Shown here piece by piece: positions 8,919 through 18,277 of a DNA stretch of 64,000 bases. The notes under the pieces were generated by a model. That model was not told the origin of the DNA, did no database searches, and saw only the letters and a program-made list of their open reading frames with translations. How positions within the stretch are numbered: the first letter of the stretch is position 1; every line of letters begins with the position of its first letter. The DNA is from Maribacter ulvicola. GTDB lineage: Bacteria; Bacteroidota; Bacteroidia; Flavobacteriales; Flavobacteriaceae. Location of the stretch: the NCBI RefSeq assembly GCF_900155985.1, contig NZ_FTMA01000001.1:806001-870000 (forward strand). The letters are read 5' to 3'. The position numbers and the translations under genes were made by a program.

Positions 8919-10289
8919 TTGGATAATTTACAGATTATAGGTAGTGAAGAGTGGTGTGTGTTTAATGACTTGGGCATCCCGGCAATAAAAGCAAGGGTAG
9001 ATTCCGGAGCAAAAACATCTTCCATACAAGCTACCAATTTAAAGATAGTATCAAGAGACGGACAAGAATGGGTAAAGTTTGAGGTGAGTCCGTTACAAGA
9101 AAACCGAAGTATTGCCATTGAATGCCAAGCGCGTTTGGTTGCTCGGCGTATGGTGAAAAGTTCATCTGGTATTTCTGAAGAGCGTTTGGTAATAAAGACG
9201 CCGGTTACCATTGGTGAAGATACTTTTGAGATTGAACTGACTTTGGCAAATAGAGATACGATGGAGTTTCGTATGTTGCTAGGTAGAGAAGCTTTAAATG
9301 AACGATACATAGTAAACCCTGCAGTCAATTATCAGCTAAAATCATTTGAAGATAGCAAAATCAATACCTTGTACGCTCCTTATTTTAAGGAAAAAACGGG
9401 ATTGAAAATTGCACTTTTAGCGAGCAACCCCAACCTGTACAGTAATAAAAGAATTATGGAAGCCGCGGAGGCTAGAGGGCATGAAATACATTTTTTAAAT
9501 GTAGAGCAAGCTTATATGAAGCTAGATGCACATTCTCCGGAGATAAGGTATAGAGGCGGTATTATCTTGAAAGAGTATGATGCCGTAATTCCTCGTATTA
9601 AACCCTCGGTTACATTTTATGGTTGTGCATTGATCCGTCAATTCAATAATCTAGGGGTGTACTGCCAGAATTCTGCAGAGGCTATTACTCAGTCTAGAGA
9701 TAAGTTGTTTGCCTCTCAATTATTCTCCAATCATGATATTCATATCCCTATAACGGGTTTTGCAAAATCACCGATGGATACTAAAGACTTGATTAAAATG
9801 GTCAATGGTGCGCCGTTAATAATTAAGCTTCTAGAAAGTACGCAAGGTAAAGGTGTGGTTTTGGCAGAAACCAATAAGGCAGCAGAAAGTGTTATTAATG
9901 CTTTTAAGAGTGTTAATACCAACATATTGGTACAAGAGTTTATAAAAGAAGCTAACGGTCAAGATATACGTTGCTTTGTAGTAAACGGTAGAGTAGTGGC
10001 AAGCATGCAGCGCCAAGCTCAAAAAGGAGAGTTTAGGGCGAATATTCACCAAGGTGGTACAGCTTCTATTATTAAGATCACCGCAGATGAAAAGAAACTA
10101 GCGCTAAAAGCTGCTAAAGTTTTGAACCTTGCTGTAGCAGGTGTAGATATTATCCGTTCCAATAAAGGACCTTTATTGCTAGAGGTGAACTCTTCTCCAG
10201 GTTTAGAAGGTATAGAAAATGCTACAGGTAAAGACATTGCCAACGCTATGATCATGGCAATTGAAAAGCGATTGAAATTTGTAAATTAA
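8919..10289 (+). CDS. Retropepsin-like protease/RimK-type ATP-grasp ligase fusion
   Basis: 456 residues starting at TTG, the only start fitting the conserved N-terminus ([10 protein letters not shown]). Residues 1-140 match the RimK-associated 'zinc protease' family, whose VDSGAKTS motif (D28-S29-G30) resembles a retropepsin active site. Residues about 150-456 are a RimK-type ATP-grasp ligase, which adds glutamate to carboxyl or amine acceptors; the [12 protein letters not shown] metal-binding motif is near the end. In E. coli the ligase modifies ribosomal protein S6; the target here is unknown. It begins 35 bases after the nitrilase fusion and ends at a strong terminator. Confidence 0.83.
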   Translation: MDNLQIIGSEEWCVFNDLGIPAIKARVDSGAKTSSIQATNLKIVSRDGQEWVKFEVSPLQENRSIAIECQARLVARRMVKSSSGISEERLVIKTPVTIGEDTFEIELTLANRDTMEFRMLLGREALNERYIVNPAVNYQLKSFEDSKINTLYAPYFKEKTGLKIALLASNPNLYSNKRIMEAAEARGHEIHFLNVEQAYMKLDAHSPEIRYRGGIILKEYDAVIPRIKPSVTFYGCALIRQFNNLGVYCQNSAEAITQSRDKLFASQLFSNHDIHIPITGFAKSPMDTKDLIKMVNGAPLIIKLLESTQGKGVVLAETNKAAESVINAFKSVNTNILVQEFIKEANGQDIRCFVVNGRVVASMQRQAQKGEFRANIHQGGTASIIKITADEKKLALKAAKVLNLAVAGVDIIRSNKGPLLLEVNSSPGLEGIENATGKDIANAMIMAIEKRLKFVN

Positions 10290-10293
10290 TATA

Positions 10294-10330
10294 ATTTGAA
10301 GAACAGGCTAAACCCTGTTCTTCAAATTTT
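10294..10330 (+). terminator. Strong bidirectional terminator
   Basis: Perfect 14-bp stem (10294-10307 with 10314-10327), 6-base loop, T run on the + strand and A run before it. Closes the polyamine cluster. The last codons and TAG of the convergent threonine dehydrogenase lie inside the stem and loop, so it serves both genes. Confidence 0.88.
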
Positions 10331-11255
10331 CTAACATGGTTTCCGTAGTTTTCTGAAGATCAAATTCTGCCTTCCAATTCCAATCTTTTTGCGCATTGGT
10401 ATCATCAATACTGCTTGGCCATGAGTTGGCAATCTCTTGTCTAAAATCGGGTTCATAGGCTATTTTAAATTTTGGTAGCACGCCTTTAATATTTTCTGCC
10501 ATCTCTTTAGGCGTAAAACTCATTGCCGCCAAATTATAGGCAGAACGTTCTTTAATATGCTCTTCCGGTGCTTCCATAATCTGTAAAGTGGCACGTATGG
10601 CATCGTCCATGAACATCATGGGTAACTTAGTGTCTTCTTCAAGAAAACAGGTATATGCCCCTTCTGAGAGTGCTTTATGATAGATTTCTACCGCATAATC
10701 CGTTGTTCCGCCACCAGGCATTGTTTTCCAACTGATAAGGCCCGGGTAGCGAATGCTTCTTACATCTACATTATACTTGTTAAAATAATATTCGCACCAA
10801 CGTTCTCCACTTTGTTTGCTTATTCCATATACGGTACTTGGCTCCATAATGGTATTTTGTGGCGTATCGTCTTTTGGGGTATTGGGTCCAAAAACGGCTA
10901 TGCTAGATGGCCAGAAAATCTTGTCTATTTTCTTCTCCTTAGCCAAATTCAATACGTTGAAAAGGGTATTCATGTTCAAGTTCCATGCACGCATGGGAAA
11001 TTTCTCTGCCGTAGCACTTAACATGGCTGCCATTAAATACACTTCAGATATATCATAATAAGCGATCACTTCCTCCAAAGCATCATAATTGGTGGCATCT
11101 AAAATTTCAAATGGTCCAGATTGCATTAGATCATCGCTACCTTCTCTAATATCACTGGCAATTATATATTCACCACCATGTTTTTCTCTAAGAGTTAAGG
11201 TTAATTCTGTTCCTATCTGACCACAGGCCCCAATAATCAATATATATGTTGGCAT
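10308..11255 (-). CDS. L-threonine 3-dehydrogenase, SDR type
   Basis: 315 residues, extended short-chain dehydrogenase. Oxidises L-threonine to 2-amino-3-ketobutyrate with NAD. Rossmann loop GACGQIG (9-15), catalytic S118, and YxxxK as Y143/K147 in TVYGISK. The motif IRYPGLISW and GGTTDYAVE after it are characteristic of the epimerase-like threonine dehydrogenases described from Flavobacterium and Cytophaga, unrelated to the zinc-dependent E. coli Tdh. Monocistronic, convergent with the polyamine cluster. Confidence 0.88.
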   Translation of the reverse strand: MPTYILIIGACGQIGTELTLTLREKHGGEYIIASDIREGSDDLMQSGPFEILDATNYDALEEVIAYYDISEVYLMAAMLSATAEKFPMRAWNLNMNTLFNVLNLAKEKKIDKIFWPSSIAVFGPNTPKDDTPQNTIMEPSTVYGISKQSGERWCEYYFNKYNVDVRSIRYPGLISWKTMPGGGTTDYAVEIYHKALSEGAYTCFLEEDTKLPMMFMDDAIRATLQIMEAPEEHIKERSAYNLAAMSFTPKEMAENIKGVLPKFKIAYEPDFRQEIANSWPSSIDDTNAQKDWNWKAEFDLQKTTETMLENLKNRV

Positions 11256-11318
11256 TAAAATTTTCGTTAAATGAATTTGAGATAAAGATACCTTTTCTTA
11301 AAATTTGTACATTCGCTT

Positions 11319-11819
11319 ATGTCGAAAATTATCTTTTTTTTAATATTCATTACAGTGGTTTCTTCTTGTAAAGAAGCTAATCAAGAAAATACTACAATTC
11401 AGGAGACTCGTTGGGAAGAAATAACAGATAGCCTGCCTGAAAAAATTAGGATTGACGCCAAAGCGCAGACCATACTGAATGATTGGTTAGAATATAGCGC
11501 TTTAGAGAAGAGTTTTGATAAAATCTATACTTCTGAACATATAGAAGATTTTCAGTTCTTGGTAGATGAATTAATTGAAAATCAAAATAAAATGGAGCTC
11601 AGCGAGTATCCGGAAAAATTCAATATTCCTCAAATAAAAGGACGTCAAAAGTTATTTAAAACATATGTGCTAAAAATTAAGGGCGATTTGGAATATAGGC
11701 AGAACCCAAGGGAATCAATCATTCAAATGATTACAGCGTATAACAATTTAAGGAATCAATTTAACGTATCGCTACATAATGATTTACCAGATGAATTACT
11801 CAATGATGAAGAAAATTAG
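11319..11819 (+). CDS. Lipoprotein of unknown function
   Basis: 166 residues with a lipoprotein signal ending VVSSC (Cys 17). The mature part is mostly helical and charged, with no recognised domain. Its 3' end overlaps the start of the next gene, a secreted NTF2-like protein, by about 14 bases, so the two are cotranscribed and may share a periplasmic or outer-membrane role. Function unknown. Confidence 0.7.
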   Translation: MSKIIFFLIFITVVSSCKEANQENTTIQETRWEEITDSLPEKIRIDAKAQTILNDWLEYSALEKSFDKIYTSEHIEDFQFLVDELIENQNKMELSEYPEKFNIPQIKGRQKLFKTYVLKIKGDLEYRQNPRESIIQMITAYNNLRNQFNVSLHNDLPDELLNDEEN

Positions 11820-12300
11820 TCTTTTATTAGTTCTAGTATCAACCGTACTTTTTGCGCAAGAAGATGACACTGTTAAAATTACAAAAACTCTAGATGCCTG
11901 GCATGCAGCAGCTGGTGCTGCAGATTTTGATGCTTATTTTGAACTGATGACCAATGATGCCGTTTTTATTGGTACCGATGCTACAGAAAATTGGCAACGT
12001 GAAGAGTTTATGAGTTTTTCCAAACCCTATTTCGATAAAGGTAAAGCATGGAATTTTACAGCTGTAGAGCGTAATATTTATAAAAATGATGAAGCTAATT
12101 TTGCTTGGTTCGATGAGCTTTTAGACACACAAATGAAAATCTGTAGAGGATCCGGAGTTTTAAAAAAGGTAGATGGCCAATGGAAAGTTGCACATTATGT
12201 GCTGTCTATAGCAGTGCCTAATGATTTGGTAGATGAACTAGTAGAACTGAAAAATGAAAAAGATAACCTCCTTTTACAAGCGCTTAAAATAAAGAACTAA
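11806..12300 (+). CDS. Secreted NTF2/SnoaL-like protein
   Basis: 164 residues from the ATG at 11806, chosen because MKKISLLLVLVSTVLFAQ is a clean signal peptide; upstream ATGs at 11779, 11791 and 11803 would spoil it. The mature protein is an NTF2-like (DUF4440/SnoaL) alpha+beta cone: AWHAAAGAADFDAYFELMTNDAVFIGTDA then WKVAHYVLS. This fold binds small molecules or acts as an isomerase; the ligand is unknown. The start lies inside the end of the lipoprotein gene; a terminator follows directly. Confidence 0.78.
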   Translation: MKKISLLLVLVSTVLFAQEDDTVKITKTLDAWHAAAGAADFDAYFELMTNDAVFIGTDATENWQREEFMSFSKPYFDKGKAWNFTAVERNIYKNDEANFAWFDELLDTQMKICRGSGVLKKVDGQWKVAHYVLSIAVPNDLVDELVELKNEKDNLLLQALKIKN

Positions 12301-12332
12301 AAAAGGCAAATCATAAGATTCGCCTTTTTTAA
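12299..12332 (+). terminator. Rho-independent terminator
   Basis: AAAAAAGGC pairs with GCCTTTTTT, with AATC/GATT extending the stem, immediately after the NTF2-like gene. Also usable on the - strand for the TPR gene. Confidence 0.85.
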
Positions 12333-12351
12333 TTTTAAATGACCGAGGGTA

Positions 12352-13056
12352 TCATTTTTTCTCTTCAGTTGTATTTTTTCTAGACGTTAAAGCCTGTTTA
12401 CTTAGGCTTGCCAAATTGAAATTTGGATCAATAGCCAAAGCTTCATCTAAAGTGGCTATTGCTTGGTCAATATTACTCTTGTCCGTATTGTATTGAATAA
12501 GCGCTTTAACATGGATAAACGCAGCTTTTAAAGGTACTTCATAGGGTTGTTGACGCTCATAAAAAGCATATTTCATATCATCTGTAGCATTTGCAATACC
12601 ATATTCAACATGCTTCATTGCTCCTATGTTGTCACCTGTTTGAACCTTTAAATCTGCCATTTCATAGGCAAGGTATGCGTTTGGTTCTCTAGCATATAAA
12701 GCTTCAAATTGCTCCAAAGCTCTTTTTGGTTGGTTCAAAGCTTTTAAAGAAACCGCTTTTACTTGAATGGCTAAATTAGAATCAGTATCTAATTTCTCTA
12801 TTCCTGTAAGGTTTAGAGCTTGTAAATGTTGATTATCGTTTGCATAGATATATGCAAGAGTGTCGTTTCTTTGTTGTGAAGGGGATAAAACATTTAAATG
12901 GGTAAGTGCATTGATCACACCGTCAACATCGCCCTGTAGTCGCATTTGATCATAAAACGCTTCATAATGCTTTAGTAATTCAGATTTGGTCTGTGTATAT
13001 CCATAACTACCGGAGAATACTATGGTAGCTACTAATACTAAAAGTGGTTTTTTCAT
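12352..13056 (-). CDS. Exported TPR-repeat protein
   Basis: 234 residues. Signal peptide about 1-21 (MKKPLLVLVATIVFSGSYGYTQ). The rest is alpha-helical with several tetratricopeptide-like repeats, for example ALEQFEALYAREPNAYLAYEMADL and AIATLDEALAIDPNFNLASL. Such proteins act as periplasmic scaffolds for protein-protein contacts; no partner is evident from neighbours. Monocistronic. Confidence 0.75.
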   Translation of the reverse strand: MKKPLLVLVATIVFSGSYGYTQTKSELLKHYEAFYDQMRLQGDVDGVINALTHLNVLSPSQQRNDTLAYIYANDNQHLQALNLTGIEKLDTDSNLAIQVKAVSLKALNQPKRALEQFEALYAREPNAYLAYEMADLKVQTGDNIGAMKHVEYGIANATDDMKYAFYERQQPYEVPLKAAFIHVKALIQYNTDKSNIDQAIATLDEALAIDPNFNLASLSKQALTSRKNTTEEKK

Positions 13057-13123
13057 TTTTCTTGTTCTATTTAAAGTGCGCTAAACTATTAAAATATTCT
13101 GTATGATCTTGTTAAGGAAAGGT

Positions 13124-13408
13124 TTAAATGTTAGCATCAAAAAAAAGACGCTTATTAGGGCGCTTAAAAGTTCTTAAAAGCCGTGAGTAAAAATCAATAC
13201 TCTTAGGTTCTTTTTCTACACATAAATTTAGAAATTTACATAGGTTGTTAAATAGCAAATTGGTGTAAAAAGTAGGTAGGTAAGTATTTACTTTTTTGGG
13301 GTTATTTAGACTATCATCTTCTGTAACTTCCATTTTAATTCTATGACGATAAAAGTCTATGGTTACCTTAGTTGCATTATCGTATTTTTTCAATAATTTA
13401 ATGTGCAA
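13124..13408 (-). CDS. Small hypothetical protein
   Basis: 94 residues, basic, soluble, rich in Asn, Lys and Phe. No signal peptide and no recognised motif. No clear promoter or ribosome-binding site. Either a real lineage-specific gene or a chance frame in AT-rich DNA. It lies downstream of a SDR gene on the same strand, separated by a 223-base spacer that itself shows no gene. Confidence 0.4.
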   Translation of the reverse strand: MHIKLLKKYDNATKVTIDFYRHRIKMEVTEDDSLNNPKKVNTYLPTFYTNLLFNNLCKFLNLCVEKEPKSIDFYSRLLRTFKRPNKRLFFDANI

Positions 13409-13631
13409 TTCGGTATATTATTTAGAACCGTCTAGGTTATTGCAACTTAAGGAGATGAGCTGCTCTAATTCAACTAAAACCCGCTCCGTAATTTATCTTT
13501 CTCCAAACTGTAATGGTTTTGTATGGTGAAATAAAAACACATTAATTATTTATAAACAATTAAAAATCAACACTATAATAGCGTAGTTTGCAGGTGCATG
13601 TTGTAAAAGTTAAGCAAGGTGTTGTTTGGGG

Positions 13632-14438
13632 TTAATTTATAGAAGTATGAAAGTTGTAGTTAGCAATAAGAAAAACACTGCAAGATGATATTAATTTCAA
13701 GTCTTTGCCTGTTAAGGTGAATTTTGGAGGAGTTAGATTTCTTTTAATAGCTTGTTCGGTATAGTATTTTATTTTTGATGGATGCTCAGGATATACAGCA
13801 TTTAGCACATCATTGTAGCGGTTATGTTCTATTAATTTTTTAATGATGCCGATACAATCATCTAAGTGAATTAAGTTGACCGGAGCGTTGCCTCCGTTGA
13901 GGTTTTCCCTACCGGATAACATGGTAACCGGATGCCTGTTTGGTCCAATTAAGCCACCAAACCTAATGATGGTGGTATTTAATTCTTTATCATTTCTAAA
14001 GAGGTTTTCAGACTGTAATAACTGTATTCCGGATGGGGTAGTGGGTACAGGTGTCGTTTGCTCATTGACCTCCCCTTTTGCATTGCCATATACTGCCGTA
14101 CTACTTGCAAAAATGATATTTTTTACTGTAGATTTTTTAATGGCTTTATGAAGCAATTTATTTTTTTCAATGTAGCTTTCCTTTGGTCCCTTTCCTCTTA
14201 ATTTAGGCGGAATGTTGATAACGACAACCGATAGACCATCGAGAAAATCAGCAATGTCTCCTTTGATTTTACTTTCGGATATTGAAATTTGAAACGGATT
14301 TATGCCTTTCTCTTTTAAGAGGGTCAGTTTTTCTTGTGATGTTGAGGAGCCGTTGACTTCATATCCATCAGAAAGTAAACTTTCAGCCAATGGCATTCCA
14401 AGCCACCCACACCCAATTATGCCTATTTTTTTAGTCAA
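13632..14438 (-). CDS. NAD(P)-dependent SDR-like oxidoreductase
   Basis: 268 residues. N-terminal dinucleotide-binding loop GIIGCGWLG (about 6-14), then a short epimerase-like core with the ASSTAVYGNAKG segment (S and Y of an extended SDR). The usual YxxxK lysine is not obvious, as in the YeeZ-like subfamily. Substrate unknown. Its start overlaps the 3' end of the M28 peptidase gene by 8 bases, so the two are cotranscribed. Confidence 0.75.
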   Translation of the reverse strand: MTKKIGIIGCGWLGMPLAESLLSDGYEVNGSSTSQEKLTLLKEKGINPFQISISESKIKGDIADFLDGLSVVVINIPPKLRGKGPKESYIEKNKLLHKAIKKSTVKNIIFASSTAVYGNAKGEVNEQTTPVPTTPSGIQLLQSENLFRNDKELNTTIIRFGGLIGPNRHPVTMLSGRENLNGGNAPVNLIHLDDCIGIIKKLIEHNRYNDVLNAVYPEHPSKIKYYTEQAIKRNLTPPKFTLTGKDLKLISSCSVFLIANYNFHTSIN

Positions 14439-16713
14439 AGGTTACTTTTTGTATGGTTAATATAGCGTCGTTCAATACAAATGGCATTGGTATTTGGTCT
14501 TCTCTTCGCTTTGGTATGGAGAATAGTTCATTTTCAAGAAGGTCATTAGAGGCTTCATAAATTGTTAACTCCAATTCTTGGTCATGGGGTACTTCTAAAG
14601 TAATGTCGGTATAGTTTCTATCACTGATGTAATTGGTAATTAGTTTTCCACCATTTCTAATCTTAAGATAATGATCGGACAATTCAATACCGTTTACATC
14701 TGCCTTTAAAATATCAACTTCGTTACTGAATACCTCTAAACGGTTTATAGGTCTGTTAGGGGTAATACATAAGCGAATAGAGCGAATATTATTCACTACA
14801 GTATCTCGCTGAATTTCAATTGTAGGTTTTGGAACATTTTTAAGTGGCGCCTTGTTCGTATATGTAAAATTAGAACCGTATTTACTACTAATGGTCTTTT
14901 TTGAAAGAAGAGCATCTGCAGTCTTTTTAGTGATGTATTGCGAAGTCCAGTCAGATGGCCGATGCTCATAAGTTGCCCACTTCGCTGTATTTGTATCGGT
15001 ATCTAGAACATAAAGTAAACTGGTAGGTTTTGGTCGATCTTCCGTAAAACCAGAATTCATATGTGCAGATACGATAAAGCCTGCAAACAATAAGAAACTT
15101 AGAAATGCCAAGGCTCCTTTTTTTCTATATTTTGTTACTAGCGGAAGCAATAAAAAGAAAATTAGCGTGGTCAATAAGGTAGAAGCTACCATCATTTTAA
15201 GGCCCAACCCCACCGGAAACATTTGTACAAAGGGAGCAAAAATAAATATAGCAGGTATTCCTAAGAATACCAGCAAAAAAGCATCAGGATGTTTTTGGTT
15301 GATTTGTACATAAAAGGCAACTAAAAAGCTGTAAAGAGGTATAATGAAAAAGGAAGCTCCTTTTAAATATGCAGCTACCAATGCGCAGATAATCATCCAG
15401 ATTATGAATGGTGCAACTAACAAATTCGCAGTTTTGATGACTCTAAACCTATAATAGGCGTAGAAGCAAATACCTAAGGAGAATAGTGTAAATGCAAAAA
15501 TATAAGCATGACCGTTATAGGTAAATCCGTGGAGAATATCATTGTATCCAGGGTAGATCCATTTTAAAAATTTCCAGCTATAGAAACCTATAATGCCATT
15601 AACGACTAGAGTGAAGAGTACAGGAATGAATCCTTTTAATATATCTTTTCCGTTCAAGACTTTTTTCCTAAAACCCGCTACTACTAGCAGTATAAAAATT
15701 AGAATTGCAATAGCTAGCATTGGCATGATCCAACTGAACGGATAGGAAACCATTTTAAAGAACGGCACATTGAAATACACGTTATCATCCAAGCTCTTTA
15801 AATTGGTTATGTCTGCATTACTGAAATAATTTAATAAAGGCATTAAATAGCTGCCTTGGTGTGCCAGCGTAGTTCTATCTAATCGCTCATAATTATCTAT
15901 TTGCGTATGGTAATCAAAGTGATCATCTATAAAGGCAAAGTTGAAGCCATCTACATCTCCCCCTTCTCTGAATACAGTTAAATCGGTATCATTAGGCAAC
16001 ATTTTATAGATACTATAGGCAAGTGAATTTGCCACAGGAAAATCAGGATTTGCTGCAATAAATTCTGATATTAATTTACTATTTCCCCTATTGGTCTCCA
16101 TTAGCATATAACTTGGTCCGCCGCTGCCACGAGCTTCAAAATTTAGGACCAAGCCAACATCCTTTAGCCACTCATGCTTGTCTACAAATAGATCGGCGCC
16201 GTTTAGCCCTAATTCTTCGGCATCGGAAATAAGAATGATAATATCGTTTTTAGGTGTTGAATTGGTTTTCAAAAATGCCCTTACGCCCTCTAATATTGTT
16301 GCAACGCCACTAGCGGCATCACTGGCGCCTAAGGAAGAATGTGGACTACTATCATAATGACTTAATAACAACAAGGCTTTGCCGGGTTGACTCCCTTTAA
16401 TTCTTGCCAGTATATTTTCTGCCTTGCTCAAGTTTCCCCAATCGCCAGCGGTGTACCCTTCTTGCAAAGAAGTTTCCAGTCCTAGCTGCTGTAACTCTTT
16501 GGTTATGTAATTACGGACGGTGGTATGGCCGGGAAAGCCAACCCCATGAGGTTTTTTTGATATTTCTTTTACATGCTGTAATGCTCTGTCTGTAGAAAAT
16601 TCAGTTTCTATGACCACTTCGCCTTTATGATATTGTGGTAGCAATGATCTAAAACTCCAATAGGTTGCAAGTATAATTAGGAGTAGAGTAAGGAGGGTCG
16701 GCGTCTTTTTCAT
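14431..16713 (-). CDS. Membrane-bound M28-family metallopeptidase
   Basis: 760 residues. An N-terminal membrane anchor (about 5-22), then an M28 zinc aminopeptidase domain (about 40-300) with zinc and catalytic residues in LSHYDSS (H119), GASDAASG (D132) and SDAEELG (E166/E167). Residues about 325-565 hold some eight or nine membrane spans, and 570-760 a periplasmic beta-rich domain. This layout resembles the Fxna/vacuolar PFF1-like M28 proteins. Likely trims peptides in the periplasm. First gene of a two-gene operon with the overlapping SDR gene. Confidence 0.85.
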   Translation of the reverse strand: MKKTPTLLTLLLIILATYWSFRSLLPQYHKGEVVIETEFSTDRALQHVKEISKKPHGVGFPGHTTVRNYITKELQQLGLETSLQEGYTAGDWGNLSKAENILARIKGSQPGKALLLLSHYDSSPHSSLGASDAASGVATILEGVRAFLKTNSTPKNDIIILISDAEELGLNGADLFVDKHEWLKDVGLVLNFEARGSGGPSYMLMETNRGNSKLISEFIAANPDFPVANSLAYSIYKMLPNDTDLTVFREGGDVDGFNFAFIDDHFDYHTQIDNYERLDRTTLAHQGSYLMPLLNYFSNADITNLKSLDDNVYFNVPFFKMVSYPFSWIMPMLAIAILIFILLVVAGFRKKVLNGKDILKGFIPVLFTLVVNGIIGFYSWKFLKWIYPGYNDILHGFTYNGHAYIFAFTLFSLGICFYAYYRFRVIKTANLLVAPFIIWMIICALVAAYLKGASFFIIPLYSFLVAFYVQINQKHPDAFLLVFLGIPAIFIFAPFVQMFPVGLGLKMMVASTLLTTLIFFLLLPLVTKYRKKGALAFLSFLLFAGFIVSAHMNSGFTEDRPKPTSLLYVLDTDTNTAKWATYEHRPSDWTSQYITKKTADALLSKKTISSKYGSNFTYTNKAPLKNVPKPTIEIQRDTVVNNIRSIRLCITPNRPINRLEVFSNEVDILKADVNGIELSDHYLKIRNGGKLITNYISDRNYTDITLEVPHDQELELTIYEASNDLLENELFSIPKRREDQIPMPFVLNDAILTIQKVTFD

Positions 16714-16834
16714 AATGCTGAAATACTTTTAAAAAAGTCTTAAAATACTGATTATTAAATGGTATACATTGAATTTGATTAGCAAATCTCGTTTTATTTA
16801 TTATCTTTAGTAATCAACCTCTAAATAAACTATC

Positions 16835-17299
16835 ATGGGAATCAAAAGCTTTCAAGGCGTTAGAAAAGTATTTAAAAAAGAATTTGAAGCCCCAATTTTG
16901 GTCGCTGATTATATGACTACTAAGTTAATCACTTTTTCGCCAGATGATTCAATTTTAGACGTAATGGAGAAATTTGCGAAACATCATATTTCCGGAGGTC
17001 CGGTTTTGGATAACAACGGATTTCTTGTTGGCATCATTTCTGAAGCTGATTGTATGAAGCAAATTTCTGAAAGTCGCTACTTTAATCAGCCTATTTTAGA
17101 TAAAAGTGTAAAGAATTTTATGACAAAATCAGTGGAAACCATTCCACATGATATCTCAATTTTTGATGCCGCAGGTATTTTTGCACAACACAATAGAAGA
17201 AGATTGCCGGTAATGAAAAATGATATTTTAGTAGGGCAGATTAGTAGAAAAGATATCGTAATCGCAGCTTTAAAGTTGAGCGGACAGAATTGGAAATAA
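16835..17299 (+). CDS. CBS-domain protein
   Basis: 154 residues made of two CBS domains (about 20-80 and 88-148) forming one Bateman module; motifs VADYMTTKLITFSPDDSI and VKNFMTKSVETIPHD start each repeat. Such modules bind adenine nucleotides and regulate partners; stand-alone versions often respond to energy state. No effector domain is attached and neighbours do not reveal a partner. Cytosolic. A terminator follows. Confidence 0.85.
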   Translation: MGIKSFQGVRKVFKKEFEAPILVADYMTTKLITFSPDDSILDVMEKFAKHHISGGPVLDNNGFLVGIISEADCMKQISESRYFNQPILDKSVKNFMTKSVETIPHDISIFDAAGIFAQHNRRRLPVMKNDILVGQISRKDIVIAALKLSGQNWK

Positions 17300-17330
17300 A
17301 TTTTATGAAGTACAAAGTATGAAGTAAATC

Positions 17331-17372
17331 TGTATAAAAAAAAGTCTCCTTTTAGGAGACTTTTTTTATACA
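17331..17372. terminator. Long bidirectional terminator
   Basis: A near-perfect 19-20-bp stem centred on GTCTCC/GGAGAC with flanking A8 and T7, between the convergent CBS and zinc-ribbon genes. It works in both directions. Confidence 0.9.
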
Positions 17373-17384
17373 GCCAATAGCTAG

Positions 17385-17735
17385 TTACTCCCTCTTCACG
17401 ATCATATAAAAGTCATTGTCTAATGGTAGATAACCTAAATCATATAGAAAATAATAAGTTGTCCCTTTTTTTGTAGTGTAGAGATTGGTGATGAAGTCAA
17501 AATCAAAACCTTTATCTATTAAGCGCATACGGGTTGTTTTTGTTTTGCCGTCTTTTAATGTATAACTGTCAAGAATACGGTAGTTCTTACGGAGTTTATT
17601 GTTAATGTTTCTAATAAGATTTTTGTTAGCTGGGTTTACTTTATTATTATAGGTATTACGGCATTGGTCATTACAGAATTTTTTATCAATTCTACCAATT
17701 ACCTTATTACCACATTCTAAACATGCCCTTTCCAT
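17385..17735 (-). CDS. Small zinc-ribbon protein
   Basis: 116 residues. Two Cys pairs, ACLECG (C5, C8) and KFCNDQCR (C21, C25), form a treble-clef or zinc-ribbon knuckle at the N-terminus; the rest is basic and beta-rich (residues 50-116). Likely binds nucleic acid or protein; no specific role known. Its ATG follows directly after the stop codon of the upstream secreted-protein gene, so they are cotranscribed. Confidence 0.75.
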   Translation of the reverse strand: MERACLECGNKVIGRIDKKFCNDQCRNTYNNKVNPANKNLIRNINNKLRKNYRILDSYTLKDGKTKTTRMRLIDKGFDFDFITNLYTTKKGTTYYFLYDLGYLPLDNDFYMIVKRE

Positions 17736-18227
17736 CTATTGTCTATGGTAATTAAAGGTTACTTCATTTGATGTTCCTTCTTTTTCACCAACTTCTATAT
17801 ACATGTTTATCTCCTTGTCAGAGATACGCTCAATGGTAAAATCATTGAAGTAAAATTTATCCCCTTCAATTTTTACAAGCTTAAACTCTATGTTTTCATC
17901 TTTTTCTTCCCAGCCGCTTAAATTGGCATCAAAATGTTTTAGTTGAAGAATTAAAGTACCGTCTATTTCTATTAAATGGCCAAATTCATAAAAACTGACG
18001 GACCCTTTATCTAATAATCTAAATGAAAACATCATAGAACCATCGGCAGGCGGACTCCAGATTTCTTCGGCAATTCCTCCAAAGGCTTCTCCTTTCCAAT
18101 GTCCTGAAAGCCATTGTATATCGTTAAGCGTTGCAGCAGGACTGATCATCCCGTCCTCAAAAGAAACGGTATTTTGTGCTTGTAATAAACAGGTTATAGA
18201 AAGAAAAAAAAGGATAAGTAATTTCAT
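17736..18227 (-). CDS. Secreted DUF6265-like protein
   Basis: 163 residues from the ATG at 18227, chosen because MKLLILFFLSITCLLQAQ is a standard signal peptide; an upstream ATG at 18245 adds six residues. The mature part is a lipocalin-like beta-barrel with WLSGHWKGEAFGGIAEEIWSPP, a typical DUF6265 signature. Ligand unknown. Immediately followed, without spacer, by the zinc-ribbon gene. Confidence 0.75.
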   Translation of the reverse strand: MKLLILFFLSITCLLQAQNTVSFEDGMISPAATLNDIQWLSGHWKGEAFGGIAEEIWSPPADGSMMFSFRLLDKGSVSFYEFGHLIEIDGTLILQLKHFDANLSGWEEKDENIEFKLVKIEGDKFYFNDFTIERISDKEINMYIEVGEKEGTSNEVTFNYHRQ

Positions 18228-18277
18228 GTGCTTAATTTGTAACAAGATACAAATTAAACGTTTATGGACGGTTTTAC

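Noticed and set aside
17311-17332. Imperfect direct repeat around ATGAAGTACAAAGTATGAAG
   Set aside because: Short and next to a terminator; no function could be argued.
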